From contig NZ_WHJH01000030.1 of the NCBI RefSeq assembly GCF_011682145.1, positions 16,518-80,517 of the forward strand: a stretch of DNA of 64,000 nucleotides. The letters are read 5' to 3'. A program made the position numbers and the translations under genes. Below the pieces are notes generated by a model, which searched no databases, had not been told where the DNA came from, and was given only the letters and a program-made list of their open reading frames with translations. Numbering within the stretch: the stretch's first letter is position 1; the number at the start of each line of letters is the position of its first letter. The DNA comes from Massilia mucilaginosa. Lineage in GTDB: Bacteria > Pseudomonadota > Gammaproteobacteria > Burkholderiales > Burkholderiaceae_D. Shown here in pieces: positions 25,012-35,553 of this stretch.

Positions 25012-26145
25012 ATGACCAAACCTGCTACCCGCACGGCGCTGCTGCTCGCCGTGCTGTTGCCGCTGATGCCGATGCGGATCGCCGGCGCCGCCACTCCCGC
25101 CACCCGCGCCAACACCAGCGCCAGCGCCAGCGCGCCACTCGCTGCGGCGCACCTGGAAGCGGTGCGCTACATGCTGTCGGTCGTCAATGGCGAAACCATC
25201 CTCCAGGCTGCGGTCAAGGAAAACAGCGCGCTGCGGCCGGTCCAGCAAGAGCTGTTCCGGCACCTGTTCAGCAGCTCTACTCCCCAGCGCATGCAGGAGC
25301 TGATCGTGCGCACGCTGGCGCGCCATCTGAGCCAGGAAGACGCGCGCAGCATCAGCGAGGCCTACGCGACCGCGCCAGGACAACGCGCCTTGCGCACGCC
25401 GGCCGACGACGTGGCCGCGTTCAATGCCTTGCCGCCGGCGCTTCTGCTCTCCAGTGCTGTCGGCGCGGCGCGCGCCGACATCCAGAAGACGGCCGATGAG
25501 TGGGGCGCCGAGGCCCTGGCCAAGATCACCGAGAAAGCGCTCTCGATGATGCAGATCGAGGTCGACTCCCTGTACAAGCGCGCCGCCTACACCGAGCCGT
25601 TGCTGTCCAAATACTGGAAGAGCATGGCGGGGGTGGTGCCGGTCGACCAGCTGGCGACCGCTCAAGCCGCCGGCACCGCCCGTGCGGTCCATGCGGAGTG
25701 GACTTTCCTGCAAACGGTGCGGGAAATGGAGTGGAGCAAAATGCTCACGCCGGACAACCTGGCATCGGCCGGGCAGGTCGCCGCCTGCCAGCGCAAGCTC
25801 GACGTCGTGGAGGTCGGCGCCGGCCGCTATCTGCACGCGCGGCGCGACAACCTGCGCCAGACCGACGATACCCTGAACCAGATCGATATGCCGTTCGAGA
25901 GCAAGGCACTGGCCGATGCCGCGCAAGCGCTGGTGCGCGAAGCGGCGGAGCTGGACAGTTTTGAGAAAGGCCAGGCCGCCCTGATCGCGGCCCACCGCGC
26001 GATCCTCGCGTTTGCCGCCGAGCGACCAGGCAAGCTCAGCGTAAAAAACGACAAGCTGGTCTTCGCCAACAAGGCCGACCAACGCACTTATGCGGCACTG
26101 AGGAAAAAACTCGGCGAGGCGCGCGCGTCGGACGGCTTCAAGTAG
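25012..26145 (+). CDS. Secreted helical protein of unknown function
   Basis: A 377-residue protein with an N-terminal signal peptide (TALLLAVLLPLMPMRIAGAA). The rest is predicted mostly helical by composition, with no cysteine cluster or catalytic motif I recognise. It sits 2 bases behind the previous secreted protein and converges with bdhA, leaving 3 bases between stops. The frame extends back to 24832 but lies inside the previous gene. It may work in the periplasm together with its neighbour; no function can be given. Confidence 0.65.
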   Translation: MTKPATRTALLLAVLLPLMPMRIAGAATPATRANTSASASAPLAAAHLEAVRYMLSVVNGETILQAAVKENSALRPVQQELFRHLFSSSTPQRMQELIVRTLARHLSQEDARSISEAYATAPGQRALRTPADDVAAFNALPPALLLSSAVGAARADIQKTADEWGAEALAKITEKALSMMQIEVDSLYKRAAYTEPLLSKYWKSMAGVVPVDQLATAQAAGTARAVHAEWTFLQTVREMEWSKMLTPDNLASAGQVAACQRKLDVVEVGAGRYLHARRDNLRQTDDTLNQIDMPFESKALADAAQALVREAAELDSFEKGQAALIAAHRAILAFAAERPGKLSVKNDKLVFANKADQRTYAALRKKLGEARASDGFK

Positions 26146-26148
26146 GCT

Positions 26149-26943
26149 TTACTGCGCGGCCCAGCCGCCATCCATGTTCCAGGCCACGCCGCGCACCTGG
26201 TTGCCGGCCGCGCTGCACAGGAACACGGCCAGCGCGCCGAGTTCCTCGGGCGTGACGAATTCGCCCGAGGGCTGCTTTTCGCCCAGCAGGGCCTTCTTGG
26301 CTTGCTCGTTGCCGATGCCGTCGCGGGCGGCGCGGTCGTCCACCTGTTTCTGCACCAGCGGCGTGAGCACCCAGCCCGGGCAGATGGCGTTGCAGGTCAC
26401 GCCGCTGCCAGCCGTTTCCAGCGCGGTGACCTTGGTGAAGCCCACCAGCCCGTGCTTGGCCGCCACGTAGGCCGATTTCTGCGCCGAGCCGACCAGGCCA
26501 TGCACCGACGCCAGGTTGATGATGCGGCCCCAGTTCTTTTGCTTCATGCCGGGCAGCGCCAGGCGCGTGGTGTGGAAGGCCGAGGTGAGGTTGATGGCGA
26601 TGATCGCATCCCACTTCTCGGGCGGGAAGTCCTCGATATTGGCCACATGCTGGATGCCGGCGTTATTGACCAGCACATCGACGCCGCCGAATTGATCGGA
26701 CGCGAAGCGCATCATGGCCTCGATCTCGCTTGGCTTCGACATGTCGGCGTTGTGGTACGCCGTCCGTACGCCGAATTCGCGTCCCAGGTCGGTGTGCAGT
26801 TTGTCGATCTGCTGGGCGTCGCCGAAGCCGTTGAACACGATGTTGGCGCCTTCCCGGGCCAGCGAACGCGCGATTCCGAGGCCGATGCCGGAGGTGGAAC
26901 CGGTGACCAGTGCGGTTTTACCGCTCAACATACCTGATTTCAT
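26149..26943 (-). CDS. bdhA: 3-Hydroxybutyrate dehydrogenase (SDR family)
   Basis: A 264-residue short-chain dehydrogenase. The NAD-binding motif is VTGSTSGIGLGIA, followed by NNAGIQHV and the catalytic Ser...YxxxK in ASVHGLVGSAQKSAYVAAKH. CNAICPGWVLTPLVQKQVDDRA, seen in parts, is characteristic of D-3-hydroxybutyrate dehydrogenases. It would oxidise 3-hydroxybutyrate from PHB breakdown to acetoacetate with NAD. AGAGGA lies just before the ATG at 26943; the upstream frame to 27003 has no better site. It is divergent from the alpha/beta hydrolase gene, with a 133-base AT-richer gap for promoters. Confidence 0.92.
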   Translation of the reverse strand: MKSGMLSGKTALVTGSTSGIGLGIARSLAREGANIVFNGFGDAQQIDKLHTDLGREFGVRTAYHNADMSKPSEIEAMMRFASDQFGGVDVLVNNAGIQHVANIEDFPPEKWDAIIAINLTSAFHTTRLALPGMKQKNWGRIINLASVHGLVGSAQKSAYVAAKHGLVGFTKVTALETAGSGVTCNAICPGWVLTPLVQKQVDDRAARDGIGNEQAKKALLGEKQPSGEFVTPEELGALAVFLCSAAGNQVRGVAWNMDGGWAAQ

Positions 26944-27076
26944 TGTGTCCTCTACAGAAAGAGTTTGGGGGGGATGAGGTAGAATTCTAAACGCAGTAGA
27001 CAAACAAGCATATCAGGGAAGATGGAAGCATCCGATTAACAGTGGCGGCCTTGATAACGCCCAACCAGGAGCCGGC

Positions 27077-27964
27077 ATGATCGAAGCAAGAATCAAATCC
27101 GTTCAGTGCATCTCGCCGGCCGGCTTGCACCAGATGTCCTACAAGGAGTGGGGCGACGCGGCCAATCCGCGCGTGCTGGTGTGCGTGCATGGCGTCACGC
27201 GCGTGGGCGACGACTTCGACAACCTGGCGCGCGCGCTGGCCGGCCACTACCGCGTGGTGGCGCCGGACGTGGTCGGGCGCGGCCGTTCCGGGCGCTTGGC
27301 CAACCCGCAGCTGTACCGGGTGCCGCAATACGTGAGCGACATGGTGACCCTGATCGCGCGCCTTACCGACGGCGAGGGCACGGGTTCCGACGGCGTCGAC
27401 TGGTTCGGCACCTCGATGGGTGGCCTGATCGGCCTGGCCCTGGCCTCGCTGCCCGGCACTCCGGTGCGCAAACTGCTTCTCAACGACATCGGCCCGACCC
27501 TCGACCCGGCGGCGCTGCTGCGCATCGGCGACTACATCGGCCAGGAGCTGCGCTTTCCGACCTACGCGGCGGCCGCGCAGTTCGTGCGCGAGGTCTCGCA
27601 GTCGTTCGGCGAGCACACCGAAGACGAGTGGGACAAGCTGGCGCGCGACGTGCTGCGCCAGGAAGCCGACGGCCAGTGGGTGCGCCATTACGACATGGGC
27701 CTGGCGCTGCCGTTCCGCTCGGCCACGCCGGAGAGCACGCGGGCCGACGAAGCCATGCTGTGGGCCGCCTACGATGCGATCCGCTGCCCGACCCTGCTGG
27801 TGCGCGGCGAGCACTCCGACCTGCTCTCGCGCGCCACCGCCGCCAGCATGGCCGCGCGCGGTCCGCGCGCGCGGCTGGCCGAGATTCCGAACGTGGGCCA
27901 TGCCCCGACCTTCATCCACGACGACCAGATCGCCGTTGCACGACAATTTTTGATTGGTACTTGA
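27077..27964 (+). CDS. Alpha/beta-fold hydrolase
   Basis: A 295-residue alpha/beta hydrolase. The oxyanion region is CVHGVTRVGDDF, the Ser nucleophile is in WFGTSMGGLIGL, and the acid and His probably lie in VRGEHSDLL and NVGHAPTF. The substrate cannot be told. It is the first gene of a run with ridA (8 bases later) and relA (5 bases after ridA), all on the plus strand. Confidence 0.88.
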   Translation: MIEARIKSVQCISPAGLHQMSYKEWGDAANPRVLVCVHGVTRVGDDFDNLARALAGHYRVVAPDVVGRGRSGRLANPQLYRVPQYVSDMVTLIARLTDGEGTGSDGVDWFGTSMGGLIGLALASLPGTPVRKLLLNDIGPTLDPAALLRIGDYIGQELRFPTYAAAAQFVREVSQSFGEHTEDEWDKLARDVLRQEADGQWVRHYDMGLALPFRSATPESTRADEAMLWAAYDAIRCPTLLVRGEHSDLLSRATAASMAARGPRARLAEIPNVGHAPTFIHDDQIAVARQFLIGT

Positions 27965-27972
27965 AAGACATT

Positions 27973-28323
27973 ATGGAAATTACACGACTGCACGTAGGAA
28001 AACGCCTGTCCGAAGTGGCGATTCACAATGGCACGGTCTACCTGGCCGGCCAGATCGCCGAAGACACCGGCGCCGACATCGTCGGCCAGATGCGCGAAGT
28101 GCTGGGCCACGTCGACCGCCTGCTGGCCGAAGCGGGCAGCGACAAGAGCTGCATCCTGATGGCCCAGATCTTCATCGCCGACATGGCCGATTTCGCCGGC
28201 ATGAACACGGTGTGGGACGAATGGGTCGCCTCGGGCCACACGCCGCCGCGCGCCACCGTCGAAGCCAAGCTGGCCGACCCCGCATGCCTGGTGGAGATCG
28301 TCGTTACCGCAGCCCTGCGCTAA
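27973..28323 (+). CDS. RidA-family protein
   Basis: A 116-residue protein of the RidA/YjgF/UK114 superfamily. GTVYLAGQIAEDTGADIVGQ corresponds to the first conserved block and PPRATVEAKLADPACLVEIV to the C-terminal one. The Arg in PPRAT is the residue used for imine hydrolysis in RidA. These enzymes remove reactive enamine/imine intermediates. The ATG at 27973 is 8 bases after the hydrolase stop. A much longer frame back to 27106 is a shadow of the hydrolase gene. Confidence 0.9.
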   Translation: MEITRLHVGKRLSEVAIHNGTVYLAGQIAEDTGADIVGQMREVLGHVDRLLAEAGSDKSCILMAQIFIADMADFAGMNTVWDEWVASGHTPPRATVEAKLADPACLVEIVVTAALR

Positions 28324-28328
28324 GCCGC

Positions 28329-30569
28329 ATGGTCTCGATTGCAGCACTCGGGAGCACAACGGCCGAACTGGTACAGGGGCTCAGCGCGGAAGATTGCGCC
28401 CGCGTCGAAAGCGCGCTGGCGTATGCCGGCGACGCCTACAAGGACCTGGCCTGCGCCTCGGGCCAGAACGCCTTCGATTTCGCGGTCGGCGTGGCCAGCA
28501 CCCTGGCGTATTTAAGAAGCGATGCCGAAACCCGCATCGCCGGATTGATGTTCGAGCTGACGGTGCTCGATCCGAAGGCCGTGGAAGGGCTGGAAGCGCG
28601 CGTCGGACGCGAGGCGACCGACCTCGTGACCGGCGTGCGCCAGCTGATCCGCCTGCGCGACATGACGGTCGGCCACCAGACTGTCGGCCGTGGCAAGAAC
28701 GCGGCCCAGCAGGCCGTGGCCCAGGTCGAAACCCTGCGCAAGATGCTGCTGGCGATGGCCACCGACATGCGCGTGGTGCTGGTGCGCCTGGCGTCGTGCG
28801 TGACGACCCTGCGCTATTTTGCCGACATCAAGCGTTTCGACGAGCTCACCTGCGCCTACGGGCGCGAGACGCTCGACCTGTACGCGCCGCTGGCCAACCG
28901 ATTGGGCATCTGGCAGCTCAAGTGGGAGCTGGAAGACCTGTCGTTCCGCTTCATCGAGCCCGATACCTACAAGCGCATCGCCAAGATGCTCGAAGAAAAA
29001 CGCATGATGCGCGAAGGCTTTGTGCAGTCGGCCATCGTGCGCCTGCAGAACGAACTGGCGGCGGCCGGCATCACGGCCGAAGTGTTCGGGCGGCCCAAGC
29101 ATATCTACAGCATCTGGAGCAAGATGCGCGGCAAGGAGCTCGATTTCACCGAGCTCTATGACGTGCGCGCCTTCCGCGTGATCGTGGCCGACGACAAGAC
29201 CTGCTACACGGTGCTGGGCGTGGTCCATAACATCTGGACCCCGATCCCGAAAGAGTTCGACGACTACATCTCGCGTCCCAAGTCGAACGGCTACCAGTCG
29301 CTGCACACGGTGGTCACCGCCGACGATGGCCGTCCGCTCGAAGTCCAGATCCGCACCCAGGAAATGCACAACTTCGCCGAATACGGCATCGCCGCGCACT
29401 GGCGCTACAAGGAAGAGGGCGGATCGAACTTCAAGGGCCATGCCTACGACGAAAAGATCGCCTGGCTGCGCCAGCTGCTGGCCTGGAAGACCGACGTGGC
29501 AGATGCCGTCGTCGGGCAGGAAGAGATCCAGCGCGAGTGGGTCGAAAAGCTCAAGTCGACCACCCTGGACGACCGCATTTTTGTCCTCACGCCGCAGGCG
29601 CGCGTGCTGGAACTGCCGGTCGGCGCCACGCCGATCGACTTTGCGTATCACCTGCACAGCGAAGTCGGGCACCGCTGCCGCGGCGCGCGCGTGGACGGCA
29701 TCATGGTGCCGCTCAATACCGCGCTGAAAAACGGCCAGACCTGCGAGATCATCACCGCCAAGGGCGCGCCCGGCACCGCCGGCCCGTCGCGCGACTGGCT
29801 CAATGCCGACTACACGGTCGGCACGCGCACGCGCGCCAAGGTGCGCGCCTGGTTCCACGCGATCGACCTGGAGGAAACCCTGGCGCACGGCCGCGCCATG
29901 GTCGAAAAGTCGCTCCAGCGCGAAGGCAAGACCGCCGTCAACCTGGAGCAGCTGGCGCACAAGCTGGGCTTCGCCAAGGTCGACGATCTGTTCATCTCGG
30001 TCGGCAAGGAAGAATTCAGCCTGCGTCACGTGGAGCAGGCGCTGCACGACACCGGCGAAGTGGTGGTGCCGGAAGACGCGGTAGTACTCAACAAGAGCCG
30101 CGCCTCGAGCGTGGAGCAGGGCGCCAAGTCGGGCGTGCTGGTGGTCGGCACCGAAGGCTTGCTGACGGCGCTGGCCAAGTGCTGCAAACCGGCGCCGCCG
30201 GACGGCATCGTCGGTTTCGTCACGCGCGGCAAGGGCGTCTCGATCCACCGCGCCACCTGCAAGAACTTCGCCGAAATGCGCGCCAAGGCGCCCGAGCGGG
30301 TGATCCACACCGACTGGGGCCGCGCCGGGCACGACACGGTCTATCCGGTCGACCTGTTCATTCTCGCGGGCGACCGTCAGGGCCTGCTGCGCGATATCTC
30401 CGAAGTGTTCTCGCGCGAGAAGATCAACGTCATCGGCGTCAATACCCAGAGCGCCAAGGGGCAGGCGCGCATGACGTTTACCGCCGAAATCGGCTCGACC
30501 GCGCAGCTGCAAAAAGCCCTGGGGGCGATCATGGAGGTGGGCGGCGTACAACAAGCGCGGCGGCAGTAA
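28329..30569 (+). CDS. relA: (p)ppGpp synthetase RelA, monofunctional type
   Basis: A 746-residue long RSH protein. The N-terminal HD hydrolase region lacks the HDxxED signature (the equivalent stretch reads FELTVLDP), so it should be hydrolase-dead. The synthetase domain has FGRPKHIYSIWSKM and YISRPKSNGYQSLHT. It also has EFDD from residue 309, the EXDD motif of monofunctional RelA (bifunctional SpoT/Rel has RXKD). The TGS domain (VLTPQARVLELPVGATPIDF), a helical region and a C-terminal ACT domain follow. The long open frame begins earlier (27954), but ATG 28329 sits just after ridA. It would make ppGpp on stalled ribosomes. Confidence 0.95.
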   Translation: MVSIAALGSTTAELVQGLSAEDCARVESALAYAGDAYKDLACASGQNAFDFAVGVASTLAYLRSDAETRIAGLMFELTVLDPKAVEGLEARVGREATDLVTGVRQLIRLRDMTVGHQTVGRGKNAAQQAVAQVETLRKMLLAMATDMRVVLVRLASCVTTLRYFADIKRFDELTCAYGRETLDLYAPLANRLGIWQLKWELEDLSFRFIEPDTYKRIAKMLEEKRMMREGFVQSAIVRLQNELAAAGITAEVFGRPKHIYSIWSKMRGKELDFTELYDVRAFRVIVADDKTCYTVLGVVHNIWTPIPKEFDDYISRPKSNGYQSLHTVVTADDGRPLEVQIRTQEMHNFAEYGIAAHWRYKEEGGSNFKGHAYDEKIAWLRQLLAWKTDVADAVVGQEEIQREWVEKLKSTTLDDRIFVLTPQARVLELPVGATPIDFAYHLHSEVGHRCRGARVDGIMVPLNTALKNGQTCEIITAKGAPGTAGPSRDWLNADYTVGTRTRAKVRAWFHAIDLEETLAHGRAMVEKSLQREGKTAVNLEQLAHKLGFAKVDDLFISVGKEEFSLRHVEQALHDTGEVVVPEDAVVLNKSRASSVEQGAKSGVLVVGTEGLLTALAKCCKPAPPDGIVGFVTRGKGVSIHRATCKNFAEMRAKAPERVIHTDWGRAGHDTVYPVDLFILAGDRQGLLRDISEVFSREKINVIGVNTQSAKGQARMTFTAEIGSTAQLQKALGAIMEVGGVQQARRQ

Positions 30570-31379
<810 letters not shown>

Positions 31380-31404
31380 CTGGAACAAACAAGTGGAAAC
31401 CAAT

Positions 31405-32355
31405 ATGAGCCAGGCAAATACCAATCCGGACGACGCGCCGGCCGAAGCGGTCGCCAACGTCGAAGTCAAGGCGGTGCTGCTGCTGGTGCTGATGAGCGCC
31501 CTGATCGCCGCCTTCCTGCTGTACGTGATGTACGCGCGCGGGGTGTTCGAGAGCACCCAGCGCCTGGTGCTGCTGTCGGAGGATTCGGACGGCGTCATTC
31601 CCGGCATGGACGTGACCTTTTCGGGCTTTCCGGTGGGCCGGGTGCAGCGCGTGGAGCTGGCGCCCGACGGCAAGGTGCGCATCCTGGTCGACGTGCCGCG
31701 CAAGGACGCCAAATGGCTCAAGACCTCGAGCGTGTTTACCGTGGAGCGGGGACTGGTGGGCGACACGCGCATCAAGGCGTTTTCCGGCATCCTGACCGAT
31801 CCGGTGCTGCCGCCCGATGCGGTGCGCACGGTGCTGCGCGGCGACACCGCGGCCGAGATTCCGCGCCTGGTCGCCAGCGCGCGCGCCTTGCTGGAAAACC
31901 TGGAGAACATGACGCGCAGCGATTCGGCCATCAACACCAGCCTGGCCAACATCCAGGCCGCGACCGGGCGCCTGTCGGGCAAGTACGGCTTGCTCGGCAC
32001 GGCATTGGGCAGCGAGGGCGAGGCCAAAAAGCTGCTGCAAACGCTCGAACATGTCGACACTCTCCTGATCAAGGCCGACCAGCGCGTGTTCGGCAAGCAG
32101 GGCGTGATGGACGAGGCGCAGCTGGCCATTGTGCAGTTGCAGGCGGTGCTCAAGGACGCCAGCAACAGCCTGAAAAAAGTCGATGCGGTACTGGTCGAAG
32201 CGCAGGCCGTGGGCGCCAATGCCAAGGTGGCGACCAAGGACCTGGGCGCGCTGCGCGCCGAGGTCGACGCCAGCCTGCGCAAGGTGACGCGCCTGATCGA
32301 TGAAATCAACCGCAAGTGGCCCTTTGCACGCGAGACGGAGCTGAAACTGCCATGA
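31405..32355 (+). CDS. MCE/MlaD-family lipid transport protein
   Basis: A 316-residue protein with one N-terminal membrane helix (about 25-48) and an MCE domain (LVLLSEDSDGVIPGMDVTFSG, GRVQRVELAPDGKVRILVDV). A long helical C-terminal part (about 150-310) follows, with heptad-like sequence. MCE proteins form rings or tubes that carry lipids between membranes together with an MlaE permease. ATG 31405 has GGAA 7 bases upstream; GTG 31393 is an alternative. Its stop overlaps the lipoprotein start (ATGA). Confidence 0.85.
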   Translation: MSQANTNPDDAPAEAVANVEVKAVLLLVLMSALIAAFLLYVMYARGVFESTQRLVLLSEDSDGVIPGMDVTFSGFPVGRVQRVELAPDGKVRILVDVPRKDAKWLKTSSVFTVERGLVGDTRIKAFSGILTDPVLPPDAVRTVLRGDTAAEIPRLVASARALLENLENMTRSDSAINTSLANIQAATGRLSGKYGLLGTALGSEGEAKKLLQTLEHVDTLLIKADQRVFGKQGVMDEAQLAIVQLQAVLKDASNSLKKVDAVLVEAQAVGANAKVATKDLGALRAEVDASLRKVTRLIDEINRKWPFARETELKLP

Positions 32356-33020
32356 AGACCATCTACCTCGCGGCACTGACCGCCGCCGTCCTCGCTGGCT
32401 GCGCCGGCAATCCGCCGCCGCCGGCCTGGAAGGGCAACGCCGGCAGTGCGCTGGCCAGCTTCAGCGACGCCTGGCTGCGCGGCGAGAGCGCCATCGCCGC
32501 CACCGAATTCGCGCGCGCGCGCGCCGAGATGGCCAGCACCGGCCGTCCCGACCTGGTGGCGCATGCGGAGCTGGTGCGCTGCGCCACGCGCGTGGCGAGC
32601 CTGGAGTACGACAGCTGTCCCGCCTTCGAAGCGCTGGCGCAGGACGCCACGCCGGCCGAACGCGCCTATGCCGCCTATCTGGCCGGACGCTGGGACGGCC
32701 TCGATGCGGCGCTGCTGCCCGAGCAGCACCGCGCTGTGCTGGCGACGGCGCGCGCCAGCGACGGCAAGAGCGTGCTGGCGCCGATTGCCGATCCGCTGGC
32801 GCGCCTGGTCGCCGCCGGCGCCCTGATGCGCCAGGCGCGCATTGCGCCGGCCGACATCGTCGTCGCCACCGATACCGCCTCCGAGCAGGGCTGGCGCAGG
32901 CCGCTCCTGACCTGGCTCGGGGTATCGCTCAAACGCGCCCAGGCAGCCGGCGATACGGCGCAAGCGGCACGCCTGCAGCGCCGCATCGACCTGGCCGGCG
33001 CCACGCCGCCGGTCCCCTGA
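32352..33020 (+). CDS. Lipoprotein of unknown function in the MlaE/MlaD unit
   Basis: A 222-residue protein with a lipoprotein signal peptide and lipobox LAGC (Cys at residue 17). The mature part is Ala-rich and probably helical (TPR-like in feel, but no clear repeat). Position suggests it is the outer-membrane or periplasmic partner of the MCE system, as lipoproteins often follow mlaD-like genes; it does not look like the standard ABC auxiliary lipoprotein domain. The start overlaps the mlaD-like stop by 4 bases. Confidence 0.72.
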   Translation: MKTIYLAALTAAVLAGCAGNPPPPAWKGNAGSALASFSDAWLRGESAIAATEFARARAEMASTGRPDLVAHAELVRCATRVASLEYDSCPAFEALAQDATPAERAYAAYLAGRWDGLDAALLPEQHRAVLATARASDGKSVLAPIADPLARLVAAGALMRQARIAPADIVVATDTASEQGWRRPLLTWLGVSLKRAQAAGDTAQAARLQRRIDLAGATPPVP

Positions 33021-33042
33021 TTTTGTTGACTGAAAAGGCTGT

Positions 33043-33669
33043 ATGAATCATTCCCTGCGCAGCATCGCCACATGGAGCATGCTGGCCGTGCTGTTATCGA
33101 ATACCGCTTGTAACGCCAAGGAGATGCCGGACTCGCGGCGCGACTATCTGCTGGCGCACGACCATGGCTGGATCGACCTGGTGGTCAAGGCGCCGGCTAC
33201 CGCCCCGGCTGGCGCGCCGGGTTTCAAGCCGGGCGAGGCCTGCTCGGTGGGCTTGATGATCAACGGCGACATGCTGCTGTTCGAGAGCGCCAACCTGGCC
33301 GACGCCGGCAGCGCCGGCATTCCGGTGGGCTTTCGCTTCGTGGCGCCGGCCGGCAAGCTGGACGCCGCGCTGCACCTGCACGGCTGCGTCAAGGATGAAC
33401 TGGTGCTCAAGCTGCCGCTGCAACTGACGAAAGACCATCTGGTCGCGCTGACCTTCGACGGGCTTGCGCTCACGGCCGGCGAGGCGACCCCGTTCGAGCC
33501 GACCTCGCTCGAATGGGTACGTACCGAAATGCTCAGGATGCAGGCCAACGCCCAGGCCGGCGACGCCGCCACCGGCAAGCTGACCACGCTCGCCACGGCC
33601 AGCGTGGCGCTGAACGCTTTCGGCCTGCTGGCGCTGCTGGGCTACGCGTGGAGCCGGCGCCGGCGCTGA
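33043..33669 (+). CDS. Exported protein with C-terminal membrane anchor, unknown function
   Basis: A 208-residue protein. The N-terminal signal sequence ends near NTAC-NAK, an imperfect lipobox. The central domain has three cysteines (EACSVGLM, LHGCVKDE). A C-terminal hydrophobic helix is followed by SRRRR, which looks like a stop-transfer or sorting tail. AAAGG precedes the ATG by 4 bases. It is 22 bases after the lipoprotein and probably the last gene of the relA-mla-like run. It meets the DUF4153 gene tail to tail with no gap. I do not recognise a family. Confidence 0.65.
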   Translation: MNHSLRSIATWSMLAVLLSNTACNAKEMPDSRRDYLLAHDHGWIDLVVKAPATAPAGAPGFKPGEACSVGLMINGDMLLFESANLADAGSAGIPVGFRFVAPAGKLDAALHLHGCVKDELVLKLPLQLTKDHLVALTFDGLALTAGEATPFEPTSLEWVRTEMLRMQANAQAGDAATGKLTTLATASVALNAFGLLALLGYAWSRRRR

Positions 33670-35481
33670 TCAGTCCTCGGCAGCCTTGTACCCTTCGGTC
33701 AGCTGGGCGCAGGAGGTGAAATTGCCTGGGCCGGTCGCATCGAACTGCAGCGTGGCGCCGGCGATCTCGATCTGCCGGGTGCGCGGCACCACCAGTTTGT
33801 AATCGCCTTTTTTGAGACGTTCGGCAAACTGCGGGCAGCGCGTCATGGTGTGCATCCTGGCGATGACGGTCCATTTGCCTGCGGCCGATTCGGCAAACAC
33901 GGCGGGCGAGGTATAGGATTGGACACCGATGAACAACAGTTCATCCTTGCCGTCGGCGTCGAAATCGATCACGAACACATCGCACAGCGCTTTCGCGTGC
34001 GTCAGGCAATCAGGGACGTCTGAGGTGCGCTTCCAGTTCGATAGCGGAAAGCTGTCCGGCAAGCGTGCCGATGCCGGCCACACGTTCAATTGTTCGACCG
34101 GCTTGACGGTGTGCTGTTCGACGAAGCGATCGCCGGTGTCCGGCGTTTCCAGGGTGATTTTGGCGCGCTCCGCGACCAGCGCCGCCTGCGGGCCGGTCTT
34201 GCCTTCCTTGAGGCGGAGCAGGGCGGCGGCGCCATAGCGCTTCGATGCGGACTTGAGGAAGTAGTAGTCGAACTTCTCGGCGCTGACGGCGCCGCTGGCG
34301 AGGCGCGCGATCTGGCTGTTGACGGCGATGCGGTCCGGGTCGGCCAGCGGCGAGATCAGCGCGGTCAGCACGGCGATGGCGGCATAGGCCGTAGCCAGGT
34401 TGACCGGCGCCATGCGGCGCAGCCAGACGCCTGTGCCGAGCGCCGCCCACAGGTAGCCGAACGCGTAAAAGCCGGCCACCAGCAGCGCGGCGGCGGCGAA
34501 GATGCGGTCCGACGTCCAGCCATGGTCGCCCACGCGCAGGGCCAGCGCATAGGTGGCGATGGCGGTCAGCGGCAGCAGCAGGACGCAGGCGATGCGCGCG
34601 GCCAGGCGCACCAGGCGCGCAACCGAGTCGCCGACGGCGCCGTTCTGCCAGGCGGCGTTGATCAGCACCACCAGCAGCGCGTCGGCCGCCAGCAGCGCCA
34701 GGGTGGCGTGGCGCGTGGCCCACAGCGCATCGAGGCCGGTGAAGGGCAGGCACAGCACAAAACCGCCGATCAGCAAGGTGGCCACCGGCAGCAGCCATGA
34801 CATCAGCACCAGCAGCAGGTTGCGGATGCCGTGCACGATGGCGGGCCGCACATCGGTCAGGTGCAGGGCGCAGGCAAAGGCGCAGCACAGCAGCGGGGAG
34901 ACGAATAGCGGGGACTTCATCAGTTCCGACAAGAAGCTGATCTTGACCAGTTCGAACAGGGTGGCGCCGAGCCACATGGCCAGTTGCAGCGCGCCCGTGA
35001 AGAAGGCCGAAAACACCAGCTGGATGAAGAGCTTCCAGGCGATGTCGAAATGGGTGGCGTAGCTGGCCAGGCGGCGCCGGTCCTGCGCCGCGGCCAGCAC
35101 CAGCGAGTGGCCGATGAACAGGATGACCACGCAGAAGAAGAACACCAGCGGCAGCGTGCCGGGCCAGCCCGACACTCGTTGCGCGGCGTCGACGACAGGC
35201 GTTTCGCGCCAGGAGGCATGCCAGCCGATGCCGGCCAGCATGCACGCCGCCAATGCGCACCAGAGACCGAGCAGCCTGGCCCGCAGGTGGCCGAGGCTGG
35301 AAATGGCGAGCACCGGCACCAGCGCGCCGGCCAGCAGCGCCGAGGAGCGAATCAGCGGGGCGAACAGGTCGTTCTGCGTGAACAGCAGGTACAGGAACAA
35401 TCCCTGCGCCAGCCCGATGGCGGCGCGCGCCATCCCAATGGGTTTCGAGGTTTGCGGGACGGCGGCGGGGGAGGTGGGCAT
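33670..35481 (-). CDS. DUF4153-type multi-pass membrane protein
   Basis: A 603-residue inner-membrane protein with about twelve hydrophobic segments over residues 15-395. A soluble C-terminal domain of about 200 residues follows (DYYFLKSASKRYGAAALL; VIDFDADGKDELLFIGV, with a Dx[DN]xD-like loop). The arrangement and the segment WLLPVATLLIGGFVLCLPFTG fit what I remember of the DUF4153 family, often found next to regulatory genes. No enzymatic motif is visible. It shares its direction with the next lipoprotein gene upstream, but 72 bases separate them. Confidence 0.75.
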   Translation of the reverse strand: MPTSPAAVPQTSKPIGMARAAIGLAQGLFLYLLFTQNDLFAPLIRSSALLAGALVPVLAISSLGHLRARLLGLWCALAACMLAGIGWHASWRETPVVDAAQRVSGWPGTLPLVFFFCVVILFIGHSLVLAAAQDRRRLASYATHFDIAWKLFIQLVFSAFFTGALQLAMWLGATLFELVKISFLSELMKSPLFVSPLLCCAFACALHLTDVRPAIVHGIRNLLLVLMSWLLPVATLLIGGFVLCLPFTGLDALWATRHATLALLAADALLVVLINAAWQNGAVGDSVARLVRLAARIACVLLLPLTAIATYALALRVGDHGWTSDRIFAAAALLVAGFYAFGYLWAALGTGVWLRRMAPVNLATAYAAIAVLTALISPLADPDRIAVNSQIARLASGAVSAEKFDYYFLKSASKRYGAAALLRLKEGKTGPQAALVAERAKITLETPDTGDRFVEQHTVKPVEQLNVWPASARLPDSFPLSNWKRTSDVPDCLTHAKALCDVFVIDFDADGKDELLFIGVQSYTSPAVFAESAAGKWTVIARMHTMTRCPQFAERLKKGDYKLVVPRTRQIEIAGATLQFDATGPGNFTSCAQLTEGYKAAED

Positions 35482-35553
35482 GATGGAAAGGCGGTGATGG
35501 CTGGTCGGGAATGGCAGCGCCGCCCGCGCACGGCGCGGCGCTGCCGCTTGTGC

